NCBI RefSeq assembly: GCF_036946495.1
Contig: NZ_JAQIIX010000001.1
Coordinates: 868,001 to 932,000, forward strand
Reading direction: 5' to 3'
DNA length: 64,000 nt
DNA from: Mycolicibacterium neoaurum
GTDB taxonomy: Bacteria > Actinomycetota > Actinomycetes > Mycobacteriales > Mycobacteriaceae
In this document: one piece after another, positions 1-7,398 of the stretch
Layout of the letters: the number at the start of each line of letters is the position of its first letter
Numbering within the stretch: position 1 is the stretch's first letter
The notes under the pieces: model-generated
Told to the model about the DNA's origin: nothing
The model's database searches: none
The model's input: only the letters and a program-made list of their open reading frames with translations
Program-made: the position numbers and the translations under genes

Positions 1-1
1 G

Positions 2-586
2 GGCTGGTTCTACCTCTCGGTATTGCCGGGCTGGCTGGGCTGGGACACCGCGTTCATCAGCGCCTCCCCCTGGCAGATCGCCCAATCGGTGCTGATCTTT
101 CTGGGTATCCCGCTGCTGGCGGGTTACCTGTCCCGGCGACTGGGCGAGAAAGCCAAAGGCCGCACCTGGTACGAAACCCGATACCTGCCCAGGATCGGGC
201 CGTGGGCGCTCTACGGCCTGCTGTTCACCATCGTCATTCTCTTTGCGCTGCAAGGCGAGCAGATCACCAGCCGCCCACTCGACGTGCTGCGCATCGCCGT
301 TCCGCTGCTGATCTACTTCGCCGTCATGTGGGGTGGTGGATATCTGCTCGGGGCCGCGCTCGGGCTGGGCTACGAGCGCACCACCACGCTCGCGTTCACC
401 GCGGCCGGCAACAATTTCGAGCTCGCCATCGCCGTGGCCATCGCCACCTACGGAGCCAGTTCCGGCCAGGCACTCGCCGGGGTGGTCGGCCCGCTGATCG
501 AAGTGCCGGTCCTGGTCGCCCTCGTCTACGTATCCCTGTTCCTGCGCAAGCGCTTCTGGCCTCAGACGCAAGCACCGACGACATGA
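2..586 (+). CDS. ACR3-family arsenite efflux permease, C-terminal part
   Basis: The reading frame is open from the window edge, so the N-terminal half lies outside. The visible 194 residues hold about five hydrophobic segments and the stretch NNFELAIAVAIATYG, which is characteristic of ACR3 (arsenical resistance-3, bile-acid/Na symporter fold) transporters. ACR3 exports arsenite through the inner membrane, driven by the membrane potential. The stop codon overlaps the start of the arsenate reductase gene (ATGA), so the two are translationally coupled. This supports arsenic detoxification: arsenate is reduced by the downstream product and the arsenite is pumped out. An ArsR-type regulator would be expected upstream but is not in the window. 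Confidence 0.9.
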   Translation, partial: GWFYLSVLPGWLGWDTAFISASPWQIAQSVLIFLGIPLLAGYLSRRLGEKAKGRTWYETRYLPRIGPWALYGLLFTIVILFALQGEQITSRPLDVLRIAVPLLIYFAVMWGGGYLLGAALGLGYERTTTLAFTAAGNNFELAIAVAIATYGASSGQALAGVVGPLIEVPVLVALVYVSLFLRKRFWPQTQAPTT

Positions 587-999
587 GCGACACCAGACCT
601 GCAGTGCTGTTTCTCTGCACCCACAATGCCGGACGTTCCCAGATGGCCGTGGGTTTCTTCCGCCACCTCGCCGAGAACAGGGCGGACGTGTACTCGGGTG
701 GATCAGAGCCGGCCGCCGCTCTGAACCCTGCCGCCGTGGCCGCGATGGCCGAAAAGAACATCGACATTTCCGGTCGGCAGCCGCAGCGGTGGACCCACGA
801 CATCGTCGAAGCGGTGGATGTCGTGGTGTCCATGGGCTGCGGGGACGAATGCCCCTACATTCCCGGCAAGCGTTACGAGAACTGGGAACTCGCCGATCCG
901 GCCGACCGAGACATCGACGCGGTCCGTCCCATCCGAGACGATATCGAACGCCGCGTTCGGGTGCTTCTGGACGAGCTCGGTCTCCGCCGGCGGATCTGA
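583..999 (+). CDS. arsC: Arsenate reductase, low-molecular-weight phosphatase fold
   Basis: The 138-residue protein starts with the active-site loop FLCTHNAGRSQM (about residues 10-21), matching the Cys-x-x-Asn-x-x-x-Arg-Ser loop of the LMW-phosphatase class of arsenate reductases. A second cysteine-bearing segment, MGCGDECPY (about residues 84-92), matches the resolving-cysteine region of this family. It reduces cytoplasmic arsenate to arsenite, in actinobacteria probably with mycothiol or thioredoxin as electron donor. The ATG start lies inside the stop of the ACR3 gene (4-bp ATGA overlap). It is followed by an att-like repeat at 1038, so the ars operon abuts the integrated remnant. Confidence 0.92.
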   Translation: MSDTRPAVLFLCTHNAGRSQMAVGFFRHLAENRADVYSGGSEPAAALNPAAVAAMAEKNIDISGRQPQRWTHDIVEAVDVVVSMGCGDECPYIPGKRYENWELADPADRDIDAVRPIRDDIERRVRVLLDELGLRRRI

Positions 1000-1037
1000 T
1001 CCGGCGGCGGCCGGAGACCGATAGCCGTTGACAAGGC

Positions 1038-1090
1038 TACGAGCGAGTGACGGGATTCGAACCCGTGTAAACGGCTTTGCAGGCCGGTGC
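1038..1090 (-). repeat. attR-like partial tRNA-Cys duplication
   Basis: These 53 bases are identical to 4764-4816, which covers the 3' half of the intact tRNA-Cys from the anticodon arm to the discriminator base. Past 1090 the identity stops and no 5' half of a tRNA follows. This is the usual scar of tyrosine-integrase insertion at a tRNA 3' end, and it marks the far border of the small element 1038-4816. Confidence 0.88.
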
Positions 1091-1292
1091 TCCCCCGCAT
1101 CGGCAACTCGCCTGCCTCTGCGGACCGACCGCAATAACCCGCTCAGGGATAGCCCTATCAGGGCTAATCGGGTCGGCCGGTCACCTCCACCGGCGACTAC
1201 AAACGGCCGAGCTACAGGCCGCGATGAGGGCAGTTCAAGGGAACCGCGCAGGTGTCCGCGCGCAGGCGTACACAGGTCGTAGGAGGTCCGCC

Positions 1293-1532
1293 ATGTCGGT
1301 AGTTGCCGCAACGGGGCAGCTCACCCGCGATGAGCACGTTGCCGAGCTGCGCGCCGCGCTACAATGGTGCATCGCGGGGGCCGACGCAGGCGACGGCATC
1401 GTCACGTGCACCGGTCTTGATGACGACACCCTGGCGGCCCTGTACCGCTACGCCTTCGCGGACCGCTCGCCCGCCGCCCTGGCGCGGGTCCACGCCGCGT
1501 TTTCACGGCGAATTGGTCCTCTAATCGGCTGA
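1293..1532 (+). CDS. Small hypothetical protein of the tRNA-Cys element
   Basis: I chose the ATG at 1293 because AGGAGG lies at 1281-1286 with good spacing. The frame is open upstream, but that part runs through the att repeat and looks non-coding. The 79-residue product begins MSVVAATGQLTRDEH and is a soluble, Ala- and Leu-rich, probably all-helical protein. I do not recognise the family. The 1091-1292 stretch before it shows no other gene. Confidence 0.55.
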   Translation: MSVVAATGQLTRDEHVAELRAALQWCIAGADAGDGIVTCTGLDDDTLAALYRYAFADRSPAALARVHAAFSRRIGPLIG

Positions 1533-1585
1533 CAAACGGCGCGTCTGTCGAGAACCTGTCGGTGACGCCTGGGAAAATTCGACGC

Positions 1586-2062
1586 ATGGCAGACCTTGTC
1601 GCATTGAGCAGGCCCACACTCGTTTGTCTGCTGCAAAGCGGGGATGAGATCGCGATACCCGTCCAGGTCAATGGGGCTGGGTCGGTGGAGTATCACCGGG
1701 CAACAATTACTGAGGTGGTCGACGACGAGCCGAATCTGCGCATTCGGATCACATTCCACATCTCGGCGATTGACCACGAGGGCTCAAAGGACGAGTCGCC
1801 CGGAAACCTTGTGCATCGCCTAACGGCTGTCAGTGACGGCCGCGAACCTGTGTATGTCGCGGCTACCGACCTGTGGAAATGGGCCGGCATGACGATCGAT
1901 GACCCAATCGACACAGGCAAAGTGAAGATCATCGCTGCGGTGCGTGGGCCCCACCCGCAGGAAGGCCACGAGATTCTGGCCCTTGTAGTCGAGGAAGTTA
2001 ACGGCAACCGCAAGCCAGTATTCATGGAGCTCAACAGCGGCCTGTTTTGTGAGTGGGGCTAG
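1586..2062 (+). CDS. Hypothetical protein, beta-rich, tRNA-Cys element
   Basis: The 158-residue product begins MADLVALSRPTLVCLL. It has no signal peptide or membrane segment and alternates hydrophobic and polar residues like a beta-rich domain (for example NLRIRITFHISAI). An in-frame GTG at 1562 would add eight residues; the ATG at 1586 gives the more typical N-terminus. The next gene starts within this gene's end (GTG 2053) or just after it (GTG 2065), so 1586-3251 looks like a three-gene operon. The function is unknown. Its base composition is lower in GC than the flanking core genes, consistent with transfer. Confidence 0.6.
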   Translation: MADLVALSRPTLVCLLQSGDEIAIPVQVNGAGSVEYHRATITEVVDDEPNLRIRITFHISAIDHEGSKDESPGNLVHRLTAVSDGREPVYVAATDLWKWAGMTIDDPIDTGKVKIIAAVRGPHPQEGHEILALVVEEVNGNRKPVFMELNSGLFCEWG

Positions 2063-2568
2063 CCGTGGACGCAGGTACGGCAGCATTCATTGGCGGTTTC
2101 GCCGGTGCCGGTATCAGTGGTGTTGTGGCTATCGTCCTGGCGGTTGTAAACAACCGGTCCCAGCGGGAAGAAGCGAAAGACCAGCGCGCACACGAAATTG
2201 ACCTGCGGGACGCGGAGCGCATGCACGAGCTCACAATGGAGGATAGAGCGGTCAGGCGGGCGCAGATCACACAATGGAGGCAAGGACTGGCGGCGTCCTA
2301 CGAGGCAACCGAGCGATTTCTTCAGGGCCTTCAGAATGAACCGGAGGGATCACGTGCCTTCCTAAACCCAGATGAACCGAACATTGTGGGCACAGAGTGG
2401 TTCGAAAGCCTGCGGCTATACCTAGATCCAATCGACCCCGGAGTTCAGACATACCGCAACGCCACCGGCATCCAGCAGTGCACTTACGATGCGGTGTACA
2501 TCTTGGGACTTGAGATCAACAGAATCCAGCGCGAGTGGTTCGACAATGACGCGCCGGAGGTCACCTGA
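2053..2568 (+). CDS. Single-pass membrane protein with cytoplasmic coiled coil
   Basis: The N-terminus carries one long hydrophobic segment (about residues 8-30, AAFIGGFAGAGISGVVAIVL). A highly charged segment rich in Glu/Arg/Asp/Gln follows (about residues 31-75), typical of a coiled coil, and then a mixed soluble domain of about 95 residues. The start may be GTG 2053, overlapping the previous stop, or GTG 2065. The stop TGA at 2566-2568 overlaps the ATG of the next gene, which has the same architecture; this suggests the two products work as a membrane complex. I do not recognise the family. The placement in a phage-like remnant would fit a superinfection-exclusion or sensor role, but this is inference only. 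Confidence 0.6.
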   Translation: MGLAVDAGTAAFIGGFAGAGISGVVAIVLAVVNNRSQREEAKDQRAHEIDLRDAERMHELTMEDRAVRRAQITQWRQGLAASYEATERFLQGLQNEPEGSRAFLNPDEPNIVGTEWFESLRLYLDPIDPGVQTYRNATGIQQCTYDAVYILGLEINRIQREWFDNDAPEVT

Positions 2569-3251
2569 TGGAGTGTTGGGGAAACTATTGCTACATCCCG
2601 TGGCCGGTAGAGGTCGCGGTCAATTCTGGAACAGGCTGGACCGCTTGGCTGGCGTTCGCCGGGTCGGCGTTGCTCTTCGTGGCATCCATGGTCACGCTCT
2701 TCTTCACCGTGCGGTCAGCAGATAGGCGAGCAGAGGCAGACCGGACGTCGGCCCAGCAACGTGCCAACGATGACCGCGACGCGGCGATGGTCCGTGCTCT
2801 AGCGGACCGCGAAGCCGCACATGAACGTGACCGCGCGTCCTGGCGACGCGACACTCTCTTGCGACTCGCAACCGAAGCGATGAGCGGAACGGTCGCTGCA
2901 ACTGAGCAGTATCGAAGAATGCTCGACTACGAAAGCTCCACAGACGATGCAACCGGGATACTTCAACGAGTCATTGCCGCAAGCGAGGTCATCCTGTCAG
3001 CCAGCACGACGCTGACAATCTTAGGTGTCACGGAGTCAGCGTCGGAATGCAGGCACCTCTACATCGCGGTGACTGAGAAGGAACTGCAAAAGCTCGTCCG
3101 CGACAGGGGCATTTGGCACCAAGGCGATTGGGAACGGTTTGCGGAACTGCTGGGGAAGATCGACCACCGGGCAGGAGTATTTGCGCAGATAATTGCCAAG
3201 GATGTTGGTGAGCCGAAACAGAAGCTCCTGGCGAGGCCATTCCGCCCCTAA
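2568..3251 (+). CDS. Membrane-anchored coiled-coil protein, partner of upstream gene
   Basis: The 227-residue product has a short N-terminal outside segment containing two cysteines (MECWGNYCYIP) and one membrane span (about residues 26-48, WTAWLAFAGSALLFVASMV). A 45-residue Arg/Ala/Asp/Glu-rich coiled coil and a C-terminal helical domain of about 120 residues follow. It overlaps the preceding gene by one base (TGATG), so translation is coupled. The shared span-plus-coiled-coil layout with the upstream gene, without obvious sequence identity, suggests hetero-oligomer formation. The function is unknown. Confidence 0.62.
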   Translation: MECWGNYCYIPWPVEVAVNSGTGWTAWLAFAGSALLFVASMVTLFFTVRSADRRAEADRTSAQQRANDDRDAAMVRALADREAAHERDRASWRRDTLLRLATEAMSGTVAATEQYRRMLDYESSTDDATGILQRVIAASEVILSASTTLTILGVTESASECRHLYIAVTEKELQKLVRDRGIWHQGDWERFAELLGKIDHRAGVFAQIIAKDVGEPKQKLLARPFRP

Positions 3252-3342
3252 CCACCCAGCCGGCACCAGCCGGATAGCGGCAGCACTGGCACCGGCTAGA
3301 ATTCGGGCGGATTGCCTACCTGCGCCAGCGCCGCCGCTACGT

Positions 3343-3567
3343 CTATCGGGCGAGTCGCCGCCCCGGATGCCCGCTCTGATGCTGCGGGCCGTCCGGGTTC
3401 ATCGCCGGTGCCTTCGCCCGGTACGGTCCACCGTCACCGGGCGCAATACGCTTCCGCGCCAACCGTTCCTGATGACCGCGTATACCTAGCTCTGACGGGT
3501 CATCGCCGGGGCGGTGCGGGTCACGTGGCAGCGGCGGCATGTAGGGCTGCTGCTGTGGTTGCGTCAC
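3343..3567 (-). CDS. Small Pro/Arg-rich protein downstream of capsid remnant
   Basis: A GTG start at 3565-3567 lies seven bases after the stop (3574-3576) of the frameshifted capsid C-terminus. The 74-residue product begins MTQPQQQPYMPPLPRDPHRP and is rich in Pro, Arg and Gln, with no predicted span. A gene directly downstream of a capsid gene in the same direction could be a head-completion protein, but the residue composition is too low-complexity to say. Its coding status is uncertain because the neighbouring gene is broken. The stretch 3252-3342 shows nothing. Confidence 0.35.
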   Translation of the reverse strand: MTQPQQQPYMPPLPRDPHRPGDDPSELGIRGHQERLARKRIAPGDGGPYRAKAPAMNPDGPQHQSGHPGRRLAR

Positions 3568-3573
3568 GTCGGC

Positions 3574-4700
3574 CTACAGCGCGAAGGACGTTGGTGCGGT
3601 GTAGCTTCCGAAAGCTGTGAGCAGGCAGACGACGAACGCGCCACGGCGGCGAACGCCGACACCGAACGAACGCATACCGAACGACTCGATGATCGGGTGC
3701 TCGCGGTCGATGTTGCCCTCGATCATGCGGAAACCCTGCCATTCTTCGCTGGGATGTTCGCGAAAACCAATCGCATTGTCCTGATGATCCGTGCCGTGCG
3801 TGCTCGGATGGCGAAGTACCCGGCCGGAATCAGTTTGCTCTCAACGACATACGCCTTGCCGTAGCTGCCGAGAACTGGTACGCCGTCGATGTCGTCGGGC
3901 GGTGCCGCGCCGACACGGTGCTCGGCGGTCAGGAACGCCGGTGCCTGCCCGGACGGGATGAAGTCGTACTTGGGCTTCTTCGAGTTGGCATTGGTGACCC
4001 CGGCGCGCCAGCTCGTCAGGGCTGAGTCCTCGACATCCTCCGGGTTGAACATCGCGACGAGCTGGCCGCGACCGCCACCGAGCCCGTAGCCGTGCTCGGT
4101 CACGTGCTTGGCGGCAAGTTCGAGATCCTCGCTGTCGAGATCCACGCTGCCGGTTGGGATCAGGTGACTGTGGCCGCTGCTGAACGTCTTGCCCATGAAC
4201 GACGATGGGTTGCTGTTGCTCGTGCCGTCGTACGCACCGAGGCACTGATGCGCGAACTCGTTGCGGCCCTCTGCCGCTGAGAAAATGCACTGCAGCACAA
4301 CAGATTGAATGGTCGTGCGGTCGGCTTCGAGCATCCGCGTCACGGCGGCGCGGATCTGTTCGGCCGACGCATCGCGCACGAAGAACCGGGTGAGCCGCGA
4401 GGTGATGTCGTAGTCGCGGAACGTGTAGCCGAGGATGTCGTGCGGCGCTTCGGGGCGAATCGCCACCGACACACCATTTTCGGACGCCAGCTCCATCGTC
4501 TGCGATTCGAGGCTCTGCGGCATCGCGTCGGCCGCGTTCGTCAGGCGGTACGTGAGCAGACCAGTCAGCACGTCCTTCTCAGCGTTGTACAGCTCGACGG
4601 CGTCCGCTCGGTGCGATGGCCCGGCGCGCACGGCGCAAGTCCGCGTTGGGCTCTCGTCGCGGGCCGCTGAGCGTCGCGAAATAGTCCAAGGGAAAGTCAA
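3574..4700 (-). pseudogene. Phage major-capsid-like gene, frameshifted
   Basis: The main frame (3723-4700) encodes a protein resembling one group of actinophage capsid proteins. Features include a double-helix region, DYDITSRLTRFFVRD, a central GKTFSSGHSHLIPTGS segment, and EHGYGLGGGRGQLVAMFNPED. Around 3790-3812 the frame breaks. The expected C-terminus (AIGFREHPSEEWQGFRMIEG, then SFGMRSFGVGVRRRG) continues in another frame down to the TAG at 3574-3576. The N-terminal 40 residues also look out of frame. I see no slippery heptamer, so I read it as a pseudogene rather than programmed frameshifting. The family assignment is from memory. Confidence 0.62.
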
Positions 4701-4763
4701 GGGAAACCGTGCGTACCGAACGCAAGGTAGGCGCCGTGAGAACGGTGCCTACCTGCGTATACA

Positions 4764-4816
4764 TACGAGCGAGTGACGGGATTCGAACCCGTGTAAACGG
4801 CTTTGCAGGCCGGTGC
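4764..4816 (-). repeat. attL-like 53-bp repeat inside tRNA-Cys
   Basis: This is identical to 1038-1090. It spans the anticodon arm through the 3' end of the intact tRNA plus four bases beyond it. The integrated DNA lies on the 3' side of the tRNA, and the tRNA is reconstituted by the element, as expected for integrase-mediated insertion. Confidence 0.88.
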
Positions 4817-4838
4817 CTAGCCACTCAGCCACACCCGC
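4768..4838 (-). tRNA. tRNA-Cys (anticodon GCA)
   Basis: Read on the minus strand, the acceptor stem GCGGGTG pairs with CACTCGC, followed by a U discriminator. The anticodon loop CTGCAAA gives GCA, and the T arm carries GTTCGAATC. The length is 71 nt and CCA is not encoded. The gene starts 8 bases after the stop codon of the glycoside hydrolase gene, so the two may be co-transcribed. Its 3' half is the integration target of the 1038-4816 element. Confidence 0.95.
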
Positions 4839-4846
4839 AGCACCGC

Positions 4847-6964
4847 TCAATCTGCCACCGACGGCGACGATGTCCCAGAGTTGTGCTCGGCGTGATCGTT
4901 ACTTCCCTTATCTCCCGTCACTCCGGTCGCACCGTCGTTCTCCCGCCCCACCGGACGCTCCGAGGACCGCATCCCCGGTTCGACGGCGCTGGCCTCGGTG
5001 CGACTCGGCTCCCGGCCCACCGTCGGGCGGTCGGTCTTGTCCTCGAAGCTGTCGTCCGTCGACGACCGACTCGAGGGCCTGGTGAGCTCAACCCGGATCG
5101 ATGCCTCGGATTGCTCCGACTCGGCGCGCGTCGGGGTGGTCTCCTCGGTGACGGTGGACTCCGACGGATCATCGGCCGGTTCGAGAACCGGTTCCAGCGA
5201 CGGGGTTTCGATGACGGGCTCCTCCACCACCGGCACCTCGATGACGGGCTCCTCCACCACGGACTCGTCCACCGCAGGCACGTCGACCACCGGCTCGTCC
5301 ACAACAGGCACGTCCACTGCGGGCTCATCCACTTCCGGGGCTTCCTGGACAGGCGCTTCGACAACGGGTTCCAGAACAGGTTCGCCGACAACGGGATCCG
5401 CCGACAACGAATCGGTCACCGGTTCGACACCCACCCCACCAACGGTTTCCTCACCGGCGACGGGCAATTCGTCCGCCACTGCGTCACCCAGCGGTTCGGT
5501 GACCGCCCCGCCGAGCGACGGTGCGGCGGCGAGGGCCTCCGGTCCATCGACCTCCGCCACTGCGTCCGTCCCGGCCTGCTCGGCCGCCATGGCCCGCATG
5601 CCCGCGCCCACACCGACCGGTTCGGTCGCGGTGCTCGCACCGGAGAGCCCGCCGAGGATCGACCCCAACAGGTTGGTCACCGCCGACACCACACCGGCCA
5701 CCAGGTTCGGCACGAAGCTCAGCACCTGGGTCACGACGTGCTGGATGAGTTCCAGCAACGAGCCCAACGGATTCGACGGGTTACCCGGATTGCCGGGCGA
5801 GCACCCGTCCAGGCAATCGATCAGCCGCTGGAAGTCACGCAGCGCCTCGGGGCTGCCCTTGAAGTTCCCGTATTCGTCGAACAAGCCGAAGAAACGTTCG
5901 TCGCCGATGGCGTTCATATCGTCTTTGGTCGTGTACATGAAGATCGGACCGCCGCCGGAGAACGATTGCCACGCATTCAGCAGATCGGTGATGAACGCCA
6001 GCTGCTTCTCCGGGGTGACGACGCTGGTCGGCAGACCGTATTCACTGATCCAGATCTTGAGTTGTTCCTCGCCCGGTTGCTGATGCTGATCCATCAACTC
6101 GCGGATCTTCTGGATCTGGAACAGCGGCATCAATTCGCGCCAGTCCAAATCGTCCTGCTCGGAGAACTTGGTGTCGAAGTTGTACGGGTGGATCGAGATC
6201 GCGTCGAAGAACCCGTCGGCGCCGGCGGCGTACATCGCCTCCACGAAGTCGACGGCGTTCATCGTGGCATCGCCCCAGGTGAGGGTGGCGCTCACGACGG
6301 CGCCGACCACGGTGATATCCGGACTGACCGACTTGAGCGAGGTGTAGGTCGCCTGCAACAGCCGGGTGTACTCGACCGGGTCGATGGGATTCCAGAAGAA
6401 CGAGGCGTTCGGCTCATTCCACACCTCGTAGGCGGTGATCTTGTCGCGATACCGATCAGCGACGGCGGCCGCGAAGTCGGCGAAGTCCTGCACATCGGAC
6501 GGATGCCCGCTGCCGGTCGGGCCATCGGTCGCCCAGTCGGGCGACCATTGCAGGACACCGAGGATGCCCATTCCCCGACGGTCCGCCTCGTAGACGATCT
6601 GATCGAGCTTGGCCCAGTCGAGGTCGGCCTCCCAGTCGACCGGAGCGCCCATGGGGTCGGTGGGTTGGACGAAAATCCACGGCACCAGCAGCCGGACGTT
6701 CTTCACGCCGAGCGACTCGATCAGATCGAGATGCTCGATCACTTGCTCGAGGCTGTCGGTGAAGTAGATGTTCGAGTCCGCCATGCCGACGGTCGACGGT
6801 GATTCCACGATCGCAGCGACATTGACGACCTCGTGAGCAACCACGCGAGGGGTGGGGGGCATAGCAAAGTGGCTACCCGTGGCCGCAACGAGCGCAACGG
6901 TTGCGACGCCGATAACGATTCGGTTGGTAAAAGTGCGTACCACCCGAACACCGCGACCCCACAT
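4847..6964 (-). CDS. Secreted clan-A glycoside hydrolase with long acidic tail
   Basis: The 705-residue protein has an N-terminal signal/anchor segment (about residues 14-32, IVIGVATVALVAATG) and a TIM-barrel hydrolase domain (about 45-385). YEVWNEPN supplies the expected general acid/base glutamate, and WISEYGLP the nucleophile glutamate, as in GH5/GH39-type clan GH-A enzymes. A Gly/Asn/Pro linker follows, then a 250-residue tail with repeated Val-Pro-Val-Val-Glu-Glu-Pro units, probably wall-spanning. The substrate cannot be read from sequence; mycobacterial arabinogalactan or capsule glucans are possible. A close paralogue is at 47894-49894. The gene ends 8 bases before tRNA-Cys. Confidence 0.82.
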   Translation of the reverse strand: MWGRGVRVVRTFTNRIVIGVATVALVAATGSHFAMPPTPRVVAHEVVNVAAIVESPSTVGMADSNIYFTDSLEQVIEHLDLIESLGVKNVRLLVPWIFVQPTDPMGAPVDWEADLDWAKLDQIVYEADRRGMGILGVLQWSPDWATDGPTGSGHPSDVQDFADFAAAVADRYRDKITAYEVWNEPNASFFWNPIDPVEYTRLLQATYTSLKSVSPDITVVGAVVSATLTWGDATMNAVDFVEAMYAAGADGFFDAISIHPYNFDTKFSEQDDLDWRELMPLFQIQKIRELMDQHQQPGEEQLKIWISEYGLPTSVVTPEKQLAFITDLLNAWQSFSGGGPIFMYTTKDDMNAIGDERFFGLFDEYGNFKGSPEALRDFQRLIDCLDGCSPGNPGNPSNPLGSLLELIQHVVTQVLSFVPNLVAGVVSAVTNLLGSILGGLSGASTATEPVGVGAGMRAMAAEQAGTDAVAEVDGPEALAAAPSLGGAVTEPLGDAVADELPVAGEETVGGVGVEPVTDSLSADPVVGEPVLEPVVEAPVQEAPEVDEPAVDVPVVDEPVVDVPAVDESVVEEPVIEVPVVEEPVIETPSLEPVLEPADDPSESTVTEETTPTRAESEQSEASIRVELTRPSSRSSTDDSFEDKTDRPTVGREPSRTEASAVEPGMRSSERPVGRENDGATGVTGDKGSNDHAEHNSGTSSPSVAD

Positions 6965-7398
6965 GTGACCACCCAGCTCTCCAGTAATGGCGTCGAACCT
7001 GCAGGGATCGACAATGCAGGGAAATTAGCGGACCGGCCCACCTTTCGCGCAACTTACTCAAAAGTAATGTCAGCATTCCTCAGCGTTCCATAACTGGACC
7101 ATTCAACAGCAAATAATTAGCAGGTCGGTAATTTCCAAAGAAACTACCCAATTTGCGATTCTGGCAAATAGCACAAAATCTCGGTCATGCGCGCGGCGCG
7201 GTGCCGCCCGGGCCACAGCAGACGCAACAGTCCAGCTGGGAGCAGGCTTCTCACGAACATCAACGGTTGACCGCCGCCACAGCAGAACTCAGCCGTACCA
7301 AGATCAACCGTCCAGCTAAGTCCGATACCGCCGGGCGTGTGAACGGGGCAAAGTCTGACCCGCGGCCTGGACAACGAGTGCCGATGCCGGACACGCTG
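6965..7398. other. AT-richer intergenic region upstream of hydrolase gene
   Basis: No convincing gene is present in these 434 bases. The part at about 7030-7180 is clearly richer in A/T than the surroundings (for example CAAATAATTAG and AATTTCC), a composition mycobacteria often show at promoters bound by Lsr2 or EspR. The second hydrolase gene (start 49894) has a similar AT-rich upstream region. A small open frame at 7153-7428 has no ribosome site or protein-like composition. Confidence 0.5.

Larger units (their letters stand above)
1038..4816. mobile_element. Small integrated phage-like remnant at tRNA-Cys
   Basis: The 3.8 kb between the two 53-bp copies of the tRNA-Cys 3' half separates the ars operon from the tRNA. 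It contains five small genes of unknown function and a broken capsid-like gene, with visibly lower GC than the flanks. I see no integrase, excisionase, repressor or replication gene, so it cannot move by itself as it stands. It is either a decayed prophage end-product or the remains of a satellite element. The border repeats are seen directly; the phage origin is inferred from the capsid-like gene. Confidence 0.8.

Noticed and set aside
1038..1110. A second tRNA-Cys gene
   Set aside because: Only the 3' half matches; no D arm or 5' acceptor strand follows, so it is an att scar.
3723..4700. Programmed ribosomal frameshift in the capsid-like gene
   Set aside because: No slippery heptamer or downstream structure is obvious near 3790-3812, and the N-terminus also looks out of frame, so decay is the simpler reading.
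4709..6802. 697-codon open frame opposite the glycoside hydrolase gene
   Set aside because: It is the antisense shadow of a high-GC gene, with a protein rich in Arg, Gly and His lacking any domain; the opposite strand has signal peptide and catalytic motifs.
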